Numbered from the stretch's first letter, positions 1 to 9,146 are shown. The stretch: 64,000 nucleotides of DNA from Streptohalobacillus salinus (GCF_003201605.1 NZ_QJJR01000010.1:1-64000); one strand, 5' to 3'. Numbers and translations: made by a program. Notes: generated by a model not told the origin, from the letters alone.

Positions 1-110
1 CAATATAATTGAAAGAGTCATAATAACTCTGGTTAAAGCACTAGCTTTACTTACTTGTTTTTCTTAACATACTGTGTGTTTTGTTCAGTTTTCAAAGATC
101 AATGTAATAA
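1..110 (-). promoter_or_regulatory. Probable rRNA operon leader (boxA-like element)
   Basis: Downstream of the last tRNA on the minus strand lies TGATCTTTGAAAACTGAACA (positions 83-102 read in reverse). This closely resembles the conserved boxA-like/processing segment that precedes 16S rRNA in Bacillaceae rrn operons. I infer that the tRNA transcript continues into an rRNA operon beyond the left edge. No 16S sequence is present in the window, so this rests on the leader motif alone. Confidence 0.5.
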
Positions 111-187
<77 letters not shown>

Positions 188-191
188 ATTA

Positions 192-265
192 TGGAGCGGG
201 TGAAGGGAATCGAACCCTCATCATCAGCTTGGAAGGCTGAGGTTTTACCACTAAACTACACCCGC
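192..265 (-). tRNA. tRNA-Gly (TCC)
   Basis: A 74-nt cloverleaf with encoded CCA. The acceptor stem begins GCGGGTG and the anticodon is TCC. It sits 4 nt from the Ile gene in the same transcript. Confidence 0.95.
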
Positions 266-275
266 ATTATGAAGA

Positions 276-352
276 TGGTGCGCCCGAGAGGACTCGAACC
301 TCTAACCTCTTGATTCGTAGTCAAGTGCTCTATCCAATTGAGCTACGAGCGC
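276..352 (-). tRNA. tRNA-Arg (ACG)
   Basis: A 77-nt cloverleaf with encoded CCA. The anticodon is ACG, whose A34 is normally edited to inosine by TadA. The acceptor stem GCGCTCG pairs with CGGGCGC through a G-T wobble. Confidence 0.95.
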
Positions 353-410
353 TAATTGAGCGACATCTATTAATGTAACATATTCTATCATGTGTTGTCA
401 ATAAGGTTTT

Positions 411-497
<87 letters not shown>

Positions 498-530
498 TTT
501 ATTAGTAAACTAATAAAGCAATAATAAAAG

Positions 531-603
531 TGAGCCATGAAGGATTCGAACCTTCGACCCTCTGATTAAAAGTCAGATGCTCTACCAACTGAGCTAATGG
601 CTC
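531..603 (-). tRNA. tRNA-Lys (TTT)
   Basis: A 73-nt cloverleaf with anticodon TTT. It is the only gene of the cluster without an encoded CCA: the discriminator A is followed by CTTTTATT. Its 3' end must therefore be completed by CCA-adding enzyme. Confidence 0.95.
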
Positions 604-701
604 CTATTATAAGTGAGCGCATTTCATTTAAAGAATAGAAAACCTTCAAAACATAGGAGTTTTAAAGGATTTAAAACGCTATAATACGCAAGAAATAAAA
701 A

Positions 702-776
702 TGGCTGGGCTAGCTGGATTCGAACCAGCGCATGACGGTACCAAAAACCGTTGCCTTACCGCTTGGCTATAGCCCA
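702..776 (-). tRNA. tRNA-Gln (TTG)
   Basis: A 75-nt cloverleaf with encoded CCA. The anticodon stem ACGGT/ACCGT encloses TTTTGGT, giving anticodon TTG. About 98 nt of AT-rich spacer separates it from tRNA-Lys, the widest gap in the cluster. Confidence 0.95.
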
Positions 777-783
777 TTAAAAA

Positions 784-860
784 TGGCGGTCCGGACGGGA
801 CTCGAACCCGCGACCTCCTGCGTGACAGGCAGGCATTCTAACCAACTGAACTACCGGACC
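784..860 (-). tRNA. tRNA-Asp (GTC)
   Basis: A 77-nt cloverleaf with encoded CCA. The anticodon is GTC, with acceptor stem GGTCCGG pairing with CCGGACC. Confidence 0.95.
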
Positions 861-875
861 AATATAAAATTGTAA

Positions 876-950
876 TGGTGACCCGTACGGGATTCGAACC
901 CGTGTTACCGCCGTGAAAGGGCGGTGTCTTAACCGCTTGACCAACGGGCC
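876..950 (-). tRNA. tRNA-Glu (TTC)
   Basis: A 75-nt cloverleaf with encoded CCA. The anticodon is TTC inside the stem CCGCC/GGCGG. Confidence 0.95.
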
Positions 951-966
951 ATTGTTTTTAAAAAAA

Positions 967-1057
967 TGGCGGAGAAGGAGGGATTTGAACCCTCGCGCCG
1001 CTTACACGACCTACACCCTTAGCAGGGGCGCCTCTTCAGCCACTTGAGTACTTCTCC
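967..1057 (-). tRNA. tRNA-Ser (GCT)
   Basis: A 91-nt class II tRNA with a long variable arm and encoded CCA. The anticodon is GCT in the loop of stem GCCCC/GGGGT-type pairing. Confidence 0.95.
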
Positions 1058-1061
1058 GTAA

Positions 1062-1136
1062 TGGCTCCACAGGTAGGACTCGAACCTACGACCGATCGGT
1101 TAACAGCCGATTGCTCTACCACTGAGCTACTGTGGA
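1062..1136 (-). tRNA. tRNA-Asn (GTT)
   Basis: A 75-nt cloverleaf with encoded CCA and anticodon GTT. It is the first gene of the cluster, directly downstream of the cluster promoter. Confidence 0.95.
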
Positions 1137-1167
1137 ATAATGTTTTGTCGCATTAGCGACGTTAAAT

Positions 1168-1196
1168 AATATACTATATAAGAGGTAGGATGTCAA
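1168..1196 (-). promoter_or_regulatory. SigA promoter of the tRNA cluster
   Basis: The minus strand shows TTGACA (1191-1196), a 17-nt spacer and TATATT (1168-1173): a perfect -35 and a near-perfect -10. A small hairpin GTCGC-TAAT-GCGAC (1147-1160) lies between the expected start and tRNA-Asn. This strength fits a stable-RNA promoter. Confidence 0.85.
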
Positions 1197-1351
1197 CTCT
1201 CTTTTCTAAAGTTTAACCGAAGCATGTAACCGCTTCATCACCCTAATAGCTCTATTTTACAGAATCGTTTTTGTTCCTGCAAATCTTTTGGACAACAATC
1301 AAACGACCTAAATAAATTTACCATGAAAAGGTGATGTTCGTCAACACTTTT

Positions 1352-1825
1352 CTATAAATTTATCTGTTTAATTTCCCCTTGACACTTCCCGCATCGGTAA
1401 CGCTTAGGATCCATTCGCTTTTTGCGCTTATATTGAACCCCACAAACGCTACAGCTGTATAGATAGCGCTTCGTACTCTTCCGTTTTCTACTGCCCTGTC
1501 TTGCTGAAGGCAACGTTTGACAATGACGTGGGGATGCCGTAGCCTGCATCAGCTTCTTAAAGTCTTGATCACCATGACGGTAGCCCTTTCCCTCTAAATG
1601 CAAATGATAATGACAGAGTTCATGCTTAATAATCCCGATCAATTCCTTTTCTCCCAGTTCGATCACATATTTCGGATTGATTTCAATCGCATGCGTTGCT
1701 AATAAGTATCGTCCACCTGTTGTTCGTAACCGTGAATTAAAATAAGCTTTATGACGAAATGGACGTTTAAAGGTACGCACAGAGATAACTTCAACCCATC
1801 TTTGCAATTCATCTTCATTGATCAT
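1352..1825 (-). CDS. SprT-like zinc metalloprotease-fold protein
   Basis: A 157-residue SprT-family protein, matching B. subtilis YdcK in size and position next to tex. The zinc-metalloprotease signature HELCH lies at residues 68-72. The C-terminal part has two CxxC pairs (CSVCG and CGKCQ, about residues 125-150) forming a probable zinc ribbon. The ATG at 1825 is chosen because GAGAGGGTG lies just upstream; a GTG nine bases earlier is inside that ribosome-binding site. The family's bacterial substrate is unknown, so proteolytic activity is inferred from the fold only. Confidence 0.85.
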   Translation of the reverse strand: MINEDELQRWVEVISVRTFKRPFRHKAYFNSRLRTTGGRYLLATHAIEINPKYVIELGEKELIGIIKHELCHYHLHLEGKGYRHGDQDFKKLMQATASPRHCQTLPSARQGSRKRKSTKRYLYSCSVCGVQYKRKKRMDPKRYRCGKCQGEIKQINL

Positions 1826-1891
1826 ATCACTCACCCTCTCTTCATTTCTTCATTCTTATTATACATGCTCAGCCCATTTCCTAACGAAACC

Positions 1892-1932
1892 AAAAATAAG
1901 CAGCGCGTTTATCACATCACGTACGCTGCTTA
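1892..1932 (-). terminator. Intrinsic terminator after tex
   Basis: AAGCAGCG (1898-1905) pairs with CGCTGCTT (1924-1931). Read on the minus strand the hairpin is followed by TATTTTT, just past the tex stop codon. Confidence 0.75.
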
Positions 1933-1955
1933 CTTTCACTGGGAGTTAAAATCAA

Positions 1956-4127
1956 TTATTGTTTATCTGGCTTGATCATGGTTAAAGCGATTCGTTGTTT
2001 TTGAACGTCAACTTGATCGACCCAAACCGTTACAACATCGCCAACAGCAGCAATGTCCATCGGATGTTTCACAAAACGATTGGCCATTTTTGAGATGTGG
2101 ACCAAACCGTCTTGTTTCACACCAATGTCAACAAATACTCCAAAGTCAACGACATTACGCACAGTTCCTTCTAATTCAAGGCCTGGTTTTAAATCTTCCA
2201 TTGATAAGACATTCTTCTTCAGTAACGGTTGTGCATAATCGTCACGTGGGTCCCGTTCTGGTCTTGAAAGTGCTTCAATAATGTCCTTTAATGTTAACTC
2301 ACCAATGTTTAACGACTCAGCAGTCAACTTAACGTCGAGTGCTTGTAGCTTTTCTACAAGTTGAGGTGTGCCAACATCATCTGTCGTTTGATTAATCATT
2401 TTCAGTACGGCTTTTGCATCTTTATAGCTTTCCGGGTGAATCGGGGTACGGTCTAACACTTCAGCACCGTCCATGATTCTTAAAAAGCCAATACTCTGCT
2501 CATACGTTTTTTGACCTAACCGTGGAATATCCTTTAATTGCTTGCGGGAAGTAAATTTACCAACATCATCACGATATTTAACAATATTACCTGCAACCGT
2601 CTTGCTTAAGCCTGAAACATACTGAAGCAGCGACACCGAGGCTGTATTCACATTAACACCGACTTTATTCACCGCCGTTTCAACGACAAATTTTAATGAT
2701 GCATTTAATTCTTTTTGGCTAACATCGTGCTGGTATTGGCCAACGCCAATCGATTTAGGGTCAATTTTCACTAGTTCTGATAGTGGGTCACTGACACGTC
2801 TTGCGATTGACACTGCACTTCTTTCCTCTACTTGTAAATCAGGGAATTCTTCTCTAGCTAGTTTAGAAGCTGAGTAAACACTTGCTCCCGCTTCGTTCGC
2901 GATAAGATAAGGAATGTCTAACTGCTCTTCTTGAATCAGTTCCGCAATAAATTGTTCCGTTTCGCGTGAGGCAGTTCCATTACCAATCGCAATTAAATCA
3001 ATCTGATGGCGCTTGATATATGCACTTACAGTTTTTTTCGCCCCCGCAACATCATGTTTAGGTGCGGTTGGGTAAATTACTCCCACTTCCAACATTTTTC
3101 CTGTCTCATCGACAGCTGCTAGCTTACACCCTGTCCGAAAGGCTGGATCGACCCCTAAAATATTGCGCCCTTTTAGTGGCGGTTGCAATAAGAGGTTATT
3201 TAAGTTCTTACTAAAAATATCAATCGCTTGCGCTTCTGCTTTTTCTGTTAGACCTGAGCGGATTTCTCGCTCAATCGACGGCTGAATAAGGCGCTTGTAA
3301 CTATCTTGAATTGTCGCCTTCAAAAATTCAGCAACAGCTACACTGGTACGATCTTTAATCACCTTTCGCATAAGGTAATGGACAATCCGGTCCTCCGGCG
3401 GTTGAATGCTTGCCCTAATTACCCCTTCTTTTTCAGCGCGATTGACTGCTAACACACGGTGACTCACGAGTGTTTTTACTGATTCTGCGTAGTCGTAATA
3501 CATCTCATAGACTTTTTTCTCGTCAAGTTCCGCTGCTTTGGCTTTTGTTTCAAGTTTTCCCTCTTTGACGGTCATTTGCCGGATATCTTCTCTAAAGGCT
3601 GGCTCATCGCTGACCCATTCGGCAATAATATCATTCGCTCCAAGCAAACAGTCTGCCGCGCTGAATAACTCATGCTCATCTGATTGGTAGTTAGCTGCCT
3701 CTCTTTCTAAATCAACGAGCGTTTGCTTAAAGATCGCTTCCGCTAACGGTTCTAATCCTTTTTCTTTCGCAATAGTTGCTTTGGTCCGGCGTTTTTGTTT
3801 ATAGGGACGGTAAAGGTCTTCAACACGCTGAAGTTTTTCCGCTTTTTCAATGGCTTGTTTTAAGGTATCGGTTAATTTACCTTGTTCATCAATTAAACGT
3901 ATCACTTCTTCTTTTCTTTCGCTTAGTTGTGTCGCATAGTGCCATTGGTCTTCAATGGTTTTGATTTCTACTTCATCTAAGCCACCGGTCATTTCTTTAC
4001 GGTAACGCGCAATAAAAGGGACCGTGTTGCCCTCATCTAATAAACCAATCACCGTTTTTACCGTTGTTGGTTTAAGTTTAATCTGTTTTGCTACCTGTTC
4101 CATTAAAAAAAGTTGTTCATCTGTCAT
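1956..4127 (-). CDS. tex: Tex family RNA-binding transcription accessory protein
   Basis: A 723-residue Tex/YdcI protein. It has the N-terminal helical domain, a YqgF-like RNase H fold in the middle (GVDPAFRTGCKLA, about residues 325-425), a helix-hairpin-helix segment and a C-terminal S1 domain with the GLVHIS motif (about residues 645-715). The family binds nucleic acid and acts in transcription and RNA turnover. The ATG at 4127 follows a strong GGAGG at 4135-4139; a 28-residue upstream extension has no ribosome-binding site. It lies downstream of the sigB operon, with a terminator between, as in Bacillus. Confidence 0.95.
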   Translation of the reverse strand: MTDEQLFLMEQVAKQIKLKPTTVKTVIGLLDEGNTVPFIARYRKEMTGGLDEVEIKTIEDQWHYATQLSERKEEVIRLIDEQGKLTDTLKQAIEKAEKLQRVEDLYRPYKQKRRTKATIAKEKGLEPLAEAIFKQTLVDLEREAANYQSDEHELFSAADCLLGANDIIAEWVSDEPAFREDIRQMTVKEGKLETKAKAAELDEKKVYEMYYDYAESVKTLVSHRVLAVNRAEKEGVIRASIQPPEDRIVHYLMRKVIKDRTSVAVAEFLKATIQDSYKRLIQPSIEREIRSGLTEKAEAQAIDIFSKNLNNLLLQPPLKGRNILGVDPAFRTGCKLAAVDETGKMLEVGVIYPTAPKHDVAGAKKTVSAYIKRHQIDLIAIGNGTASRETEQFIAELIQEEQLDIPYLIANEAGASVYSASKLAREEFPDLQVEERSAVSIARRVSDPLSELVKIDPKSIGVGQYQHDVSQKELNASLKFVVETAVNKVGVNVNTASVSLLQYVSGLSKTVAGNIVKYRDDVGKFTSRKQLKDIPRLGQKTYEQSIGFLRIMDGAEVLDRTPIHPESYKDAKAVLKMINQTTDDVGTPQLVEKLQALDVKLTAESLNIGELTLKDIIEALSRPERDPRDDYAQPLLKKNVLSMEDLKPGLELEGTVRNVVDFGVFVDIGVKQDGLVHISKMANRFVKHPMDIAAVGDVVTVWVDQVDVQKQRIALTMIKPDKQ

Positions 4128-4192
4128 ATGTATTCCTCCACTTCTCCACTCTAATTTTAACAAACTTTTCACCTTTTGCCTAAACGACCACC

Positions 4193-4237
4193 AAAAAAAG
4201 CTAAAGAACACCCCTGAAACGGATATCCTTTAACTTT
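4193..4237 (-). terminator. Terminator of the sigB operon
   Basis: On the minus strand AAAGTTAAAG pairs with CTTTAGCTTT (one G-T wobble) and is followed by seven T residues. It lies 2 nt past the rsbX stop codon. Confidence 0.65.
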
Positions 4238-4238
4238 A

Positions 4239-4847
4239 TCATGTGTGATGCATCGGTTGATATTTCACAACTACCAAGGTCGTATCATCATCACGGTCAT
4301 TAGCCATTAGCTCTTTAAACGTCTCGGTGATTTCATAGACATCCCTCATCTGAAATAATACGTGTGATAACTCTCGGGCATGAACACCATCAGAAAAGAG
4401 CGCAAAAATCATTCCCTCTTCTAAAGGTTCGGTGATTTCTTTCACTTTACGGGGAAAAACACCTAAATAACCTGAAATCGGAATGTTACGTTTTTTGAGC
4501 GTATCTTTACTGATCGTCATCAAGCCAATGTTTCCAATTGAACTGTAACGGTAGACACGTTCATCATAACGCAACCTCAAAACCCCTAAGACAACCCCGC
4601 GCTTTCCAACCAAGGCCTTATTACATAGGCGCATCAGCTGATCCGTTTGTACATCAGGATTTAATTTCACCACATCGATAACCGCTTGTGAAGACTCTTT
4701 CGCTACCTGTCCGCTGCCTAAACCATCTGCGACAACAGCCAAAAAACCAGCTTCTGATTCCACATAGAAATAACTGTCCCCACAATAATAGTTGCCTTGT
4801 TTTGATTTTTGGAAGACAGCCACGTCAACATGTCTGAATTCTTCCAT
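4239..4847 (-). CDS. rsbX: RsbX phosphoserine phosphatase
   Basis: A 202-residue PP2C-type phosphatase that in B. subtilis dephosphorylates RsbS and RsbR to reset the stressosome after signalling. Metal-binding motifs are visible as VVADGLGSG (about residue 38), LFSDGVH and the C-terminal DRDDDTT. The ATG overlaps the sigB TAA by one base (TAATG), so translation is probably coupled. It is the last gene of the operon. Length and position match the family. Confidence 0.93.
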   Translation of the reverse strand: MEEFRHVDVAVFQKSKQGNYYCGDSYFYVESEAGFLAVVADGLGSGQVAKESSQAVIDVVKLNPDVQTDQLMRLCNKALVGKRGVVLGVLRLRYDERVYRYSSIGNIGLMTISKDTLKKRNIPISGYLGVFPRKVKEITEPLEEGMIFALFSDGVHARELSHVLFQMRDVYEITETFKELMANDRDDDTTLVVVKYQPMHHT

Positions 4848-5638
4848 TAATCGTTAACTCCAATTCCGTCAGCTTGTAATGCTTCACGTAGCTTCAACAA
4901 TGCTCGGCGTTGAATTCTCGATACGTGCATTTGCGAAATGTCCAATAAATCACCGGTTTCTTTTTGACTGCGATTTTCGAAGTAAGTATATTGTAAGATT
5001 TTTTGTTCGCGCTCCGATAGAATGGGCAAGACTTTCTCAAGCAACATCCGTAAATCGGTTTGATCAAACGCTTCATCTTGTTGACCAATTAAGTCAAGAA
5101 TCGACACCGTACTTCCGTCTGAGTCTGCTTCGATTTTTTTATCAACCGAAAGCGCCTTGTAACTTTGACCCATTTCCATCGTTTCAAGAATTTCTTCTTC
5201 AGTTACTTCTAAGTAATCGGCAATGTCTTTAACAGACGGTGACTTCTGATTAGAGGTTGTTAATTCTTCGGTTGCTTTTTTTATTTTTGGTCCGAGTTCT
5301 TTAATGCGACGTGGCACATGGACACTCCATGTTTTATCTCTGATAAAGCGTTTAATTTCCCCAATAATGGTAGGGATCGCAAACGACTCAAAAGATTTAC
5401 CCATGGTGGCATCGTATCGCCTAATTGCTGCGAGTAAGCCCAACATCCCTACTTGAACGAGATCTTCATGAATCGAACTGTTTTTTGCATACTTACGGGC
5501 GATCGAGTGAACAAGATCTCGATAATGCAAGACAATTTTCTCTTGAATTTCTTCATCTTTTGGGTGTTCTTGTAGGTATTCAATCCATTGGTAAACCTCA
5601 TCCGCACGTCTATTGACTGGTTGAGATTTGGTCGTCAT
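4847..5638 (-). CDS. sigB: RNA polymerase general stress sigma factor SigB
   Basis: A 263-residue sigma-70 family group 3 factor. Region 2 includes the helix ending VQVGMLGLLAAIRRYD and the GKSFESFAIPTIIGEIKR segment. Region 3 carries HVPRR, and region 4 ends with the helix-turn-helix QMHVSRIQRRALLKLRE. The ATG at 5638 has AGGTGG 6 nt upstream; another ATG at 5653 lies before that site. The start overlaps the 3' end of rsbW by 29 nt, which suggests coupled synthesis of the sigma factor with its anti-sigma factor. A SigB promoter upstream of rsbV provides positive feedback. Confidence 0.97.
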   Translation of the reverse strand: MTTKSQPVNRRADEVYQWIEYLQEHPKDEEIQEKIVLHYRDLVHSIARKYAKNSSIHEDLVQVGMLGLLAAIRRYDATMGKSFESFAIPTIIGEIKRFIRDKTWSVHVPRRIKELGPKIKKATEELTTSNQKSPSVKDIADYLEVTEEEILETMEMGQSYKALSVDKKIEADSDGSTVSILDLIGQQDEAFDQTDLRMLLEKVLPILSEREQKILQYTYFENRSQKETGDLLDISQMHVSRIQRRALLKLREALQADGIGVND

Positions 5639-6086
5639 CAAGTCCCACCTCATTTACCGGAAGATTTTTGGTCATTAATACAATCACACCGTAATCACTT
5701 TTAATTTGAACATTATCCATTAAGGCGTCAATTAAAAAGAGTCCAAACCCACCTTCACGTAAATTTTCGATTTTTTCGGATTGTTGATAAGGTCCAGTCG
5801 TTTTTCTTACTTCTTGTAAATCAAAGCTACCCCCGTGATCAGCTACCATCACTTCTAAACGGTCTTTATAGACGCCAAATCCAACGGTTACTTCTCCATC
5901 TTCATCTACTTCATAAGCATGCGTTGTCGCATTTGTCATCGCTTCTGAAATGGCTACTTTTAAATCTTCAATATCTTCATAAGAAAATCCCATTCGGTTA
6001 GCGATACCAGATGCACTTAAACGAATCACGCCGACATACTCCGGCTTGGCTGGCAGTTTCATTTCAATAAAATCAAAGTGTTCCAT
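5610..6086 (-). CDS. rsbW: Anti-sigma-B factor and serine kinase RsbW
   Basis: A 158-residue GHKL-fold protein that binds SigB and phosphorylates RsbV. The N box is visible as EAMTNATTHAY (about residues 48-58) and the G boxes as VADHGGSF and GGFGLFLID. Length matches B. subtilis RsbW (160 residues). The start ATG directly follows the rsbV stop (TAAATG) and a GGGGTGGAA ribosome-binding site. Confidence 0.96.
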   Translation of the reverse strand: MEHFDFIEMKLPAKPEYVGVIRLSASGIANRMGFSYEDIEDLKVAISEAMTNATTHAYEVDEDGEVTVGFGVYKDRLEVMVADHGGSFDLQEVRKTTGPYQQSEKIENLREGGFGLFLIDALMDNVQIKSDYGVIVLMTKNLPVNEVGLDDDQISTSQ

Positions 6087-6422
6087 TTAGTTTCCACCCC
6101 GTACTGTTGTTTCGATTGTAATAATTGTATCTAAACTTGTGATTTTAAATAGCCGATGCACCCGTTCCTGTAAATTCACTAATTTCAACTGTGCATCATG
6201 TTCTTTCGTCGATTTAAGCGCACTAATAAACACGCCCAGTCCCGTCGAATCCATGTAACTAACCTCTGCTAAATCAACAATAATATGATGATCTTGCTTT
6301 GCGGTTAATGGCAATAACTTTTCTTTTAAAAGCGGTGCCGTATAAGCATCGATTTCCCCTTTTAAATGCAAGGTTGTTTCGTTTTCCTTTTCGGTCACGT
6401 CAACGTCTAAATTAATGTTCAT
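6087..6422 (-). CDS. rsbV: Anti-anti-sigma factor RsbV
   Basis: A 111-residue single STAS-domain protein. The phosphorylatable serine sits in YMDSTGLG (Ser59). Unphosphorylated RsbV captures RsbW and frees SigB. It is the first gene of the sub-operon served by the internal SigB promoter, with AAGGAAGG upstream of its ATG. Confidence 0.96.
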   Translation of the reverse strand: MNINLDVDVTEKENETTLHLKGEIDAYTAPLLKEKLLPLTAKQDHHIIVDLAEVSYMDSTGLGVFISALKSTKEHDAQLKLVNLQERVHRLFKITSLDTIITIETTVRGGN

Positions 6423-6461
6423 GCAAGTACCTTCCTTTCAATTGCTCAATTGTTGTATGTA

Positions 6462-6487
6462 ATTCCCGTACGAATGCTTCACTAAAC
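6462..6487 (-). promoter_or_regulatory. SigB-dependent promoter upstream of rsbV
   Basis: The minus strand reads GTTTAG (6482-6487), a 14-nt spacer, then GGGAAT (6462-6467). This matches the B. subtilis SigB consensus GTTTAA-N12-15-GGGWAW except for one -35 base. It lies between rsbU and rsbV exactly where the autoregulatory SigB promoter sits in Bacillus, and its -35 overlaps the rsbU stop codon. Confidence 0.85.
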
Positions 6488-7492
6488 ATCTTTCCGTATA
6501 ATGATCAAGGTAAAGTCATCGCGCAAATGAAAATCTTGCAGGCGTTCAAAGTGTTTATAGACATGTTCAACTGCTTCTTGAGCTGGTAAATGCATGTAGC
6601 GTTTGATCACATCAAGAACCTCATCGCGCTCAATAAAGCGATCACCTAAATGACATTCCGTTACCCCATCGGTCAGTAAGATAATACAATCGCCTGCTTC
6701 AATCTGCGTTACTTCTTGATCATAGGTAGCATTATTGGTCGCGCCTAAGACGAGACCTTTCGCCTCAATTTCTGAGTAGTGATCTGTCTCTTTATGATAA
6801 TAAAAACCCGGTTCATGCCCGGCTGAGGCATAACTAAATGTTTGATCTTTCGGATTATAAAGCCCATAAAACATCGTTATAAACATACTTGGATCAACGT
6901 TTCTTTCAACCACGCGATTTAAGTTCTCAAGAATACGCGAAGGCTGTCTTAAATCTTCCGGAAAACTATCCATCGAATATTTTATCATCGACATCGCCAG
7001 CGCTGCTGGAATGCCTTTCCCGATGACATCCGCCAATGCAATCCCTAGCGTATGGTCATTGTCATAAATGAAATGATAGTAATCACCATTCATTCGGTTA
7101 GCCGGCACACTAATTGCTCCGATATCTAACCCTGGAATCTCCGGTTTTTTTGTTGATAGCAGTGTCTTCTGCATGTTTGCGGCCACGGATATTTCCGACT
7201 CTAAAGCGGACTGTTTTTCACGCAAATGCTGATATTCTTGTAGGGCAAGACCATAAGAAATCATCGCTTCTAATAAGAAATTCAGTGAATCATTTACTTC
7301 TTCGGGTAATTCTGGATATAGTTCTTTCAGTGCTTTAATGTGCACGTGTATAATTTCTTCAGGTGAAACATTATGTTGAACCGATAGTTTACTGAGTTGT
7401 TCCGCTTGGTATAAAGCAGTCTCATCGTGTGTCAATAAATATTCCTTCAACAGCTTACGGTAATTGTCTAAATCTAAAGCTACCGACTCCAC
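6482..7492 (-). CDS. rsbU: Environmental-stress phosphatase RsbU
   Basis: A 336-residue PP2C phosphatase that dephosphorylates RsbV-P when activated by RsbT. The N-terminal helical RsbT-binding domain occupies about residues 1-85, a linker helix follows, and the SpoIIE-type phosphatase domain shows GDYYHF, IALADVIGKG, SAGHEPG and LLTDGVTE. Its size equals B. subtilis RsbU (335 residues). The start is GTG, set by AGGGGGTG 5 nt upstream. Confidence 0.96.
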   Translation of the reverse strand: MESVALDLDNYRKLLKEYLLTHDETALYQAEQLSKLSVQHNVSPEEIIHVHIKALKELYPELPEEVNDSLNFLLEAMISYGLALQEYQHLREKQSALESEISVAANMQKTLLSTKKPEIPGLDIGAISVPANRMNGDYYHFIYDNDHTLGIALADVIGKGIPAALAMSMIKYSMDSFPEDLRQPSRILENLNRVVERNVDPSMFITMFYGLYNPKDQTFSYASAGHEPGFYYHKETDHYSEIEAKGLVLGATNNATYDQEVTQIEAGDCIILLTDGVTECHLGDRFIERDEVLDVIKRYMHLPAQEAVEHVYKHFERLQDFHLRDDFTLIIIRKDV

Positions 7493-7511
7493 CTGGTCAC
7501 CCCCTAATCAT

Positions 7512-7913
7512 TTATCTAACCCATTTTATCGTTTCGATTTCTGTCCCTTCGCCCCACTCGGTACGAATCTCAAAGAAATCCATTAAGCGCTTCACCCCAG
7601 GTAGTCCTGCACCTAAACCGCCGGACGTTGAATAGCCATCCTGCATCACTTGACTTACATCGCGAATACCAGGACCTTCGTCAATAGCTATAATTTTCAA
7701 TCCTTTTTTATCAAGTTGGTCAACGATTTCAAATCGCACTTTCCCTGTACCTGCGTACAGATAAATATTACGAGCAAGTTCTGAGATCGCAGTCGCAATC
7801 CGTGCTTGGTCAACAGTGCCAAACCCTAATTCTTTAGCTTTTTCTCGGCCAAGTTGTCTTGCCCCTACGATATCCCATTCTTGACGAATGTTTACACAGG
7901 ATTTGAAGTCCAT
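7512..7913 (-). CDS. rsbT: Stressosome switch kinase RsbT
   Basis: A 133-residue GHKL kinase that phosphorylates RsbS and RsbR in the stressosome and, once released, activates RsbU. The N box ELARNIYLYA and G boxes DEGPGI and GGLGAGLPG are visible. Length is identical to the B. subtilis protein. It begins 2 nt after the rsbS stop codon. Confidence 0.96.
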   Translation of the reverse strand: MDFKSCVNIRQEWDIVGARQLGREKAKELGFGTVDQARIATAISELARNIYLYAGTGKVRFEIVDQLDKKGLKIIAIDEGPGIRDVSQVMQDGYSTSGGLGAGLPGVKRLMDFFEIRTEWGEGTEIETIKWVR

Positions 7914-7915
7914 AG

Positions 7916-8272
7916 TCAGCCCTCCAGTTCCTGGCGAAGTTTAATCAACCCTTGTTCTAAATCTAGCGCCGTTTGCACATCTTGCATATGAATACCAAGT
8001 TCAATTAGCGTCATCGCCACCGCAGGTTGAATACCGGTTAATACGACTCTCGCTCCCATCAAATCAGACATGGTCACAACATCACCAAGTACTTTAGCGA
8101 TAAAAGAATCAATGATATCAACAGAGGTTAAATCGATGACTACGCCTGTTGCACCGCTTTTATGGATTTTATTTAATAAATCTTCTTGAAATTGAATCGC
8201 CGATTGATCATCCAAATCAATTTGGATCGAAATCAGTAAATAGTTCTGTAGTTTTAAAATTGGAATTCGCAT
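7916..8272 (-). CDS. rsbS: Stressosome scaffold protein RsbS
   Basis: A 118-residue STAS protein that forms the stressosome core with RsbR and holds RsbT inactive. The phosphorylation site is Ser56 in IIDSFIAK, equivalent to Ser59 of B. subtilis RsbS. It lies 4 nt after rsbR. Confidence 0.95.
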   Translation of the reverse strand: MRIPILKLQNYLLISIQIDLDDQSAIQFQEDLLNKIHKSGATGVVIDLTSVDIIDSFIAKVLGDVVTMSDLMGARVVLTGIQPAVAMTLIELGIHMQDVQTALDLEQGLIKLRQELEG

Positions 8273-8276
8273 TGTC

Positions 8277-9146
8277 TCACTCCTTCTCTAGAGATGCCAT
8301 GATGTTTTCAACGATTTTTTCTTTCTTTTTTTCACGATGAATCGTGCGACCAGTTAATTCAAGTGCTGTTTCAAACCCTTTTCTCAAGCTTGATTTCGTT
8401 GGGAATTTCCCTAAATCAATGCCTAAGTTAACAATTGTTTGAGCAATCTCTGGTCGAATACCGACTAGAATACAGGTTGACCCAATCAAGCGAACCGCTT
8501 CAGCTGCTTGAATAATGTGGTGTGCGACCATCGTATCCACTACCGGTACACCCGTAATATCAATTAACACGACTTCGGCGTTATGCTTAATCACACCATC
8601 TAATAAGTTTTCCATAATTAATTTCGCTCGCTCTGTATCGATTGTACCAATTAACGGCATGATGGTAATGTTGCGCATCACCGGAATAAGCGGGGCAGAT
8701 AATTCTTGCAAGGCAACGCGTTGTAAGGAAACGGTATGTTCCCAGTTTCCTGAATATTCATTCACAAGTTTATTAATAATCGGATCAACCCAACTGTCAA
8801 CCCGGTCAAGAATAACCGAAAAGAAGTCCGTATCGATTTGGTCATGTTGACTTAAAACAAAATCAATCGTTACCCGACGGAACGTCTGCAAACCATCGGT
8901 CAAATAAGATAACGGCCATCCAAGGTTGACCAAGCGTTCTGAGAAAGCTTCAAGTTCATCCGTTAGGCCCTTCGTTTCTAAACTATCAAAAATAACATTA
9001 ACAAATTCACGGTTTGTGCTTTGAAATAATTCCTCTGAAATTGATGAAGTATAATCATTTTTTCTTCGTTCTGAGACAATCTCTAGCCAATGTTTTATAA
9101 TAACATCGCTATTTTCCATAATGATTTTATCGACACGCTTTGGCAA
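8277..9146 (-). CDS. rsbR: Stressosome sensor RsbR
   Basis: A protein of about 289 residues with an N-terminal globin-like helical sensor domain (to about residue 140) and a C-terminal STAS domain. The STAS domain keeps both threonines that RsbT phosphorylates in B. subtilis: VVDTMVAHH and LIGSTCIL. The TTG at 9146 is preferred because AAAGGTGG lies 8 nt upstream. A GTG at 9158 falls inside that site, and the first ATG at 9119 has none. TATAAT at 9171-9176 on the minus strand could be a -10 for rsbR, but its -35 is poor. Confidence 0.93.
   Translation of the reverse strand: MPKRVDKIIMENSDVIIKHWLEIVSERRKNDYTSSISEELFQSTNREFVNVIFDSLETKGLTDELEAFSERLVNLGWPLSYLTDGLQTFRRVTIDFVLSQHDQIDTDFFSVILDRVDSWVDPIINKLVNEYSGNWEHTVSLQRVALQELSAPLIPVMRNITIMPLIGTIDTERAKLIMENLLDGVIKHNAEVVLIDITGVPVVDTMVAHHIIQAAEAVRLIGSTCILVGIRPEIAQTIVNLGIDLGKFPTKSSLRKGFETALELTGRTIHREKKKEKIVENIMASLEKE

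Noticed and set aside
1290-1346. Minus-strand promoter-like TTGACG with a downstream TAAATT
   Set aside because: It would direct transcription into the tRNA cluster from behind a much better promoter, and the -10 match is poor.
4879-5232. 117-codon frame opposite sigB
   Set aside because: It is a shadow of the sigB coding frame without a ribosome-binding site or family resemblance.
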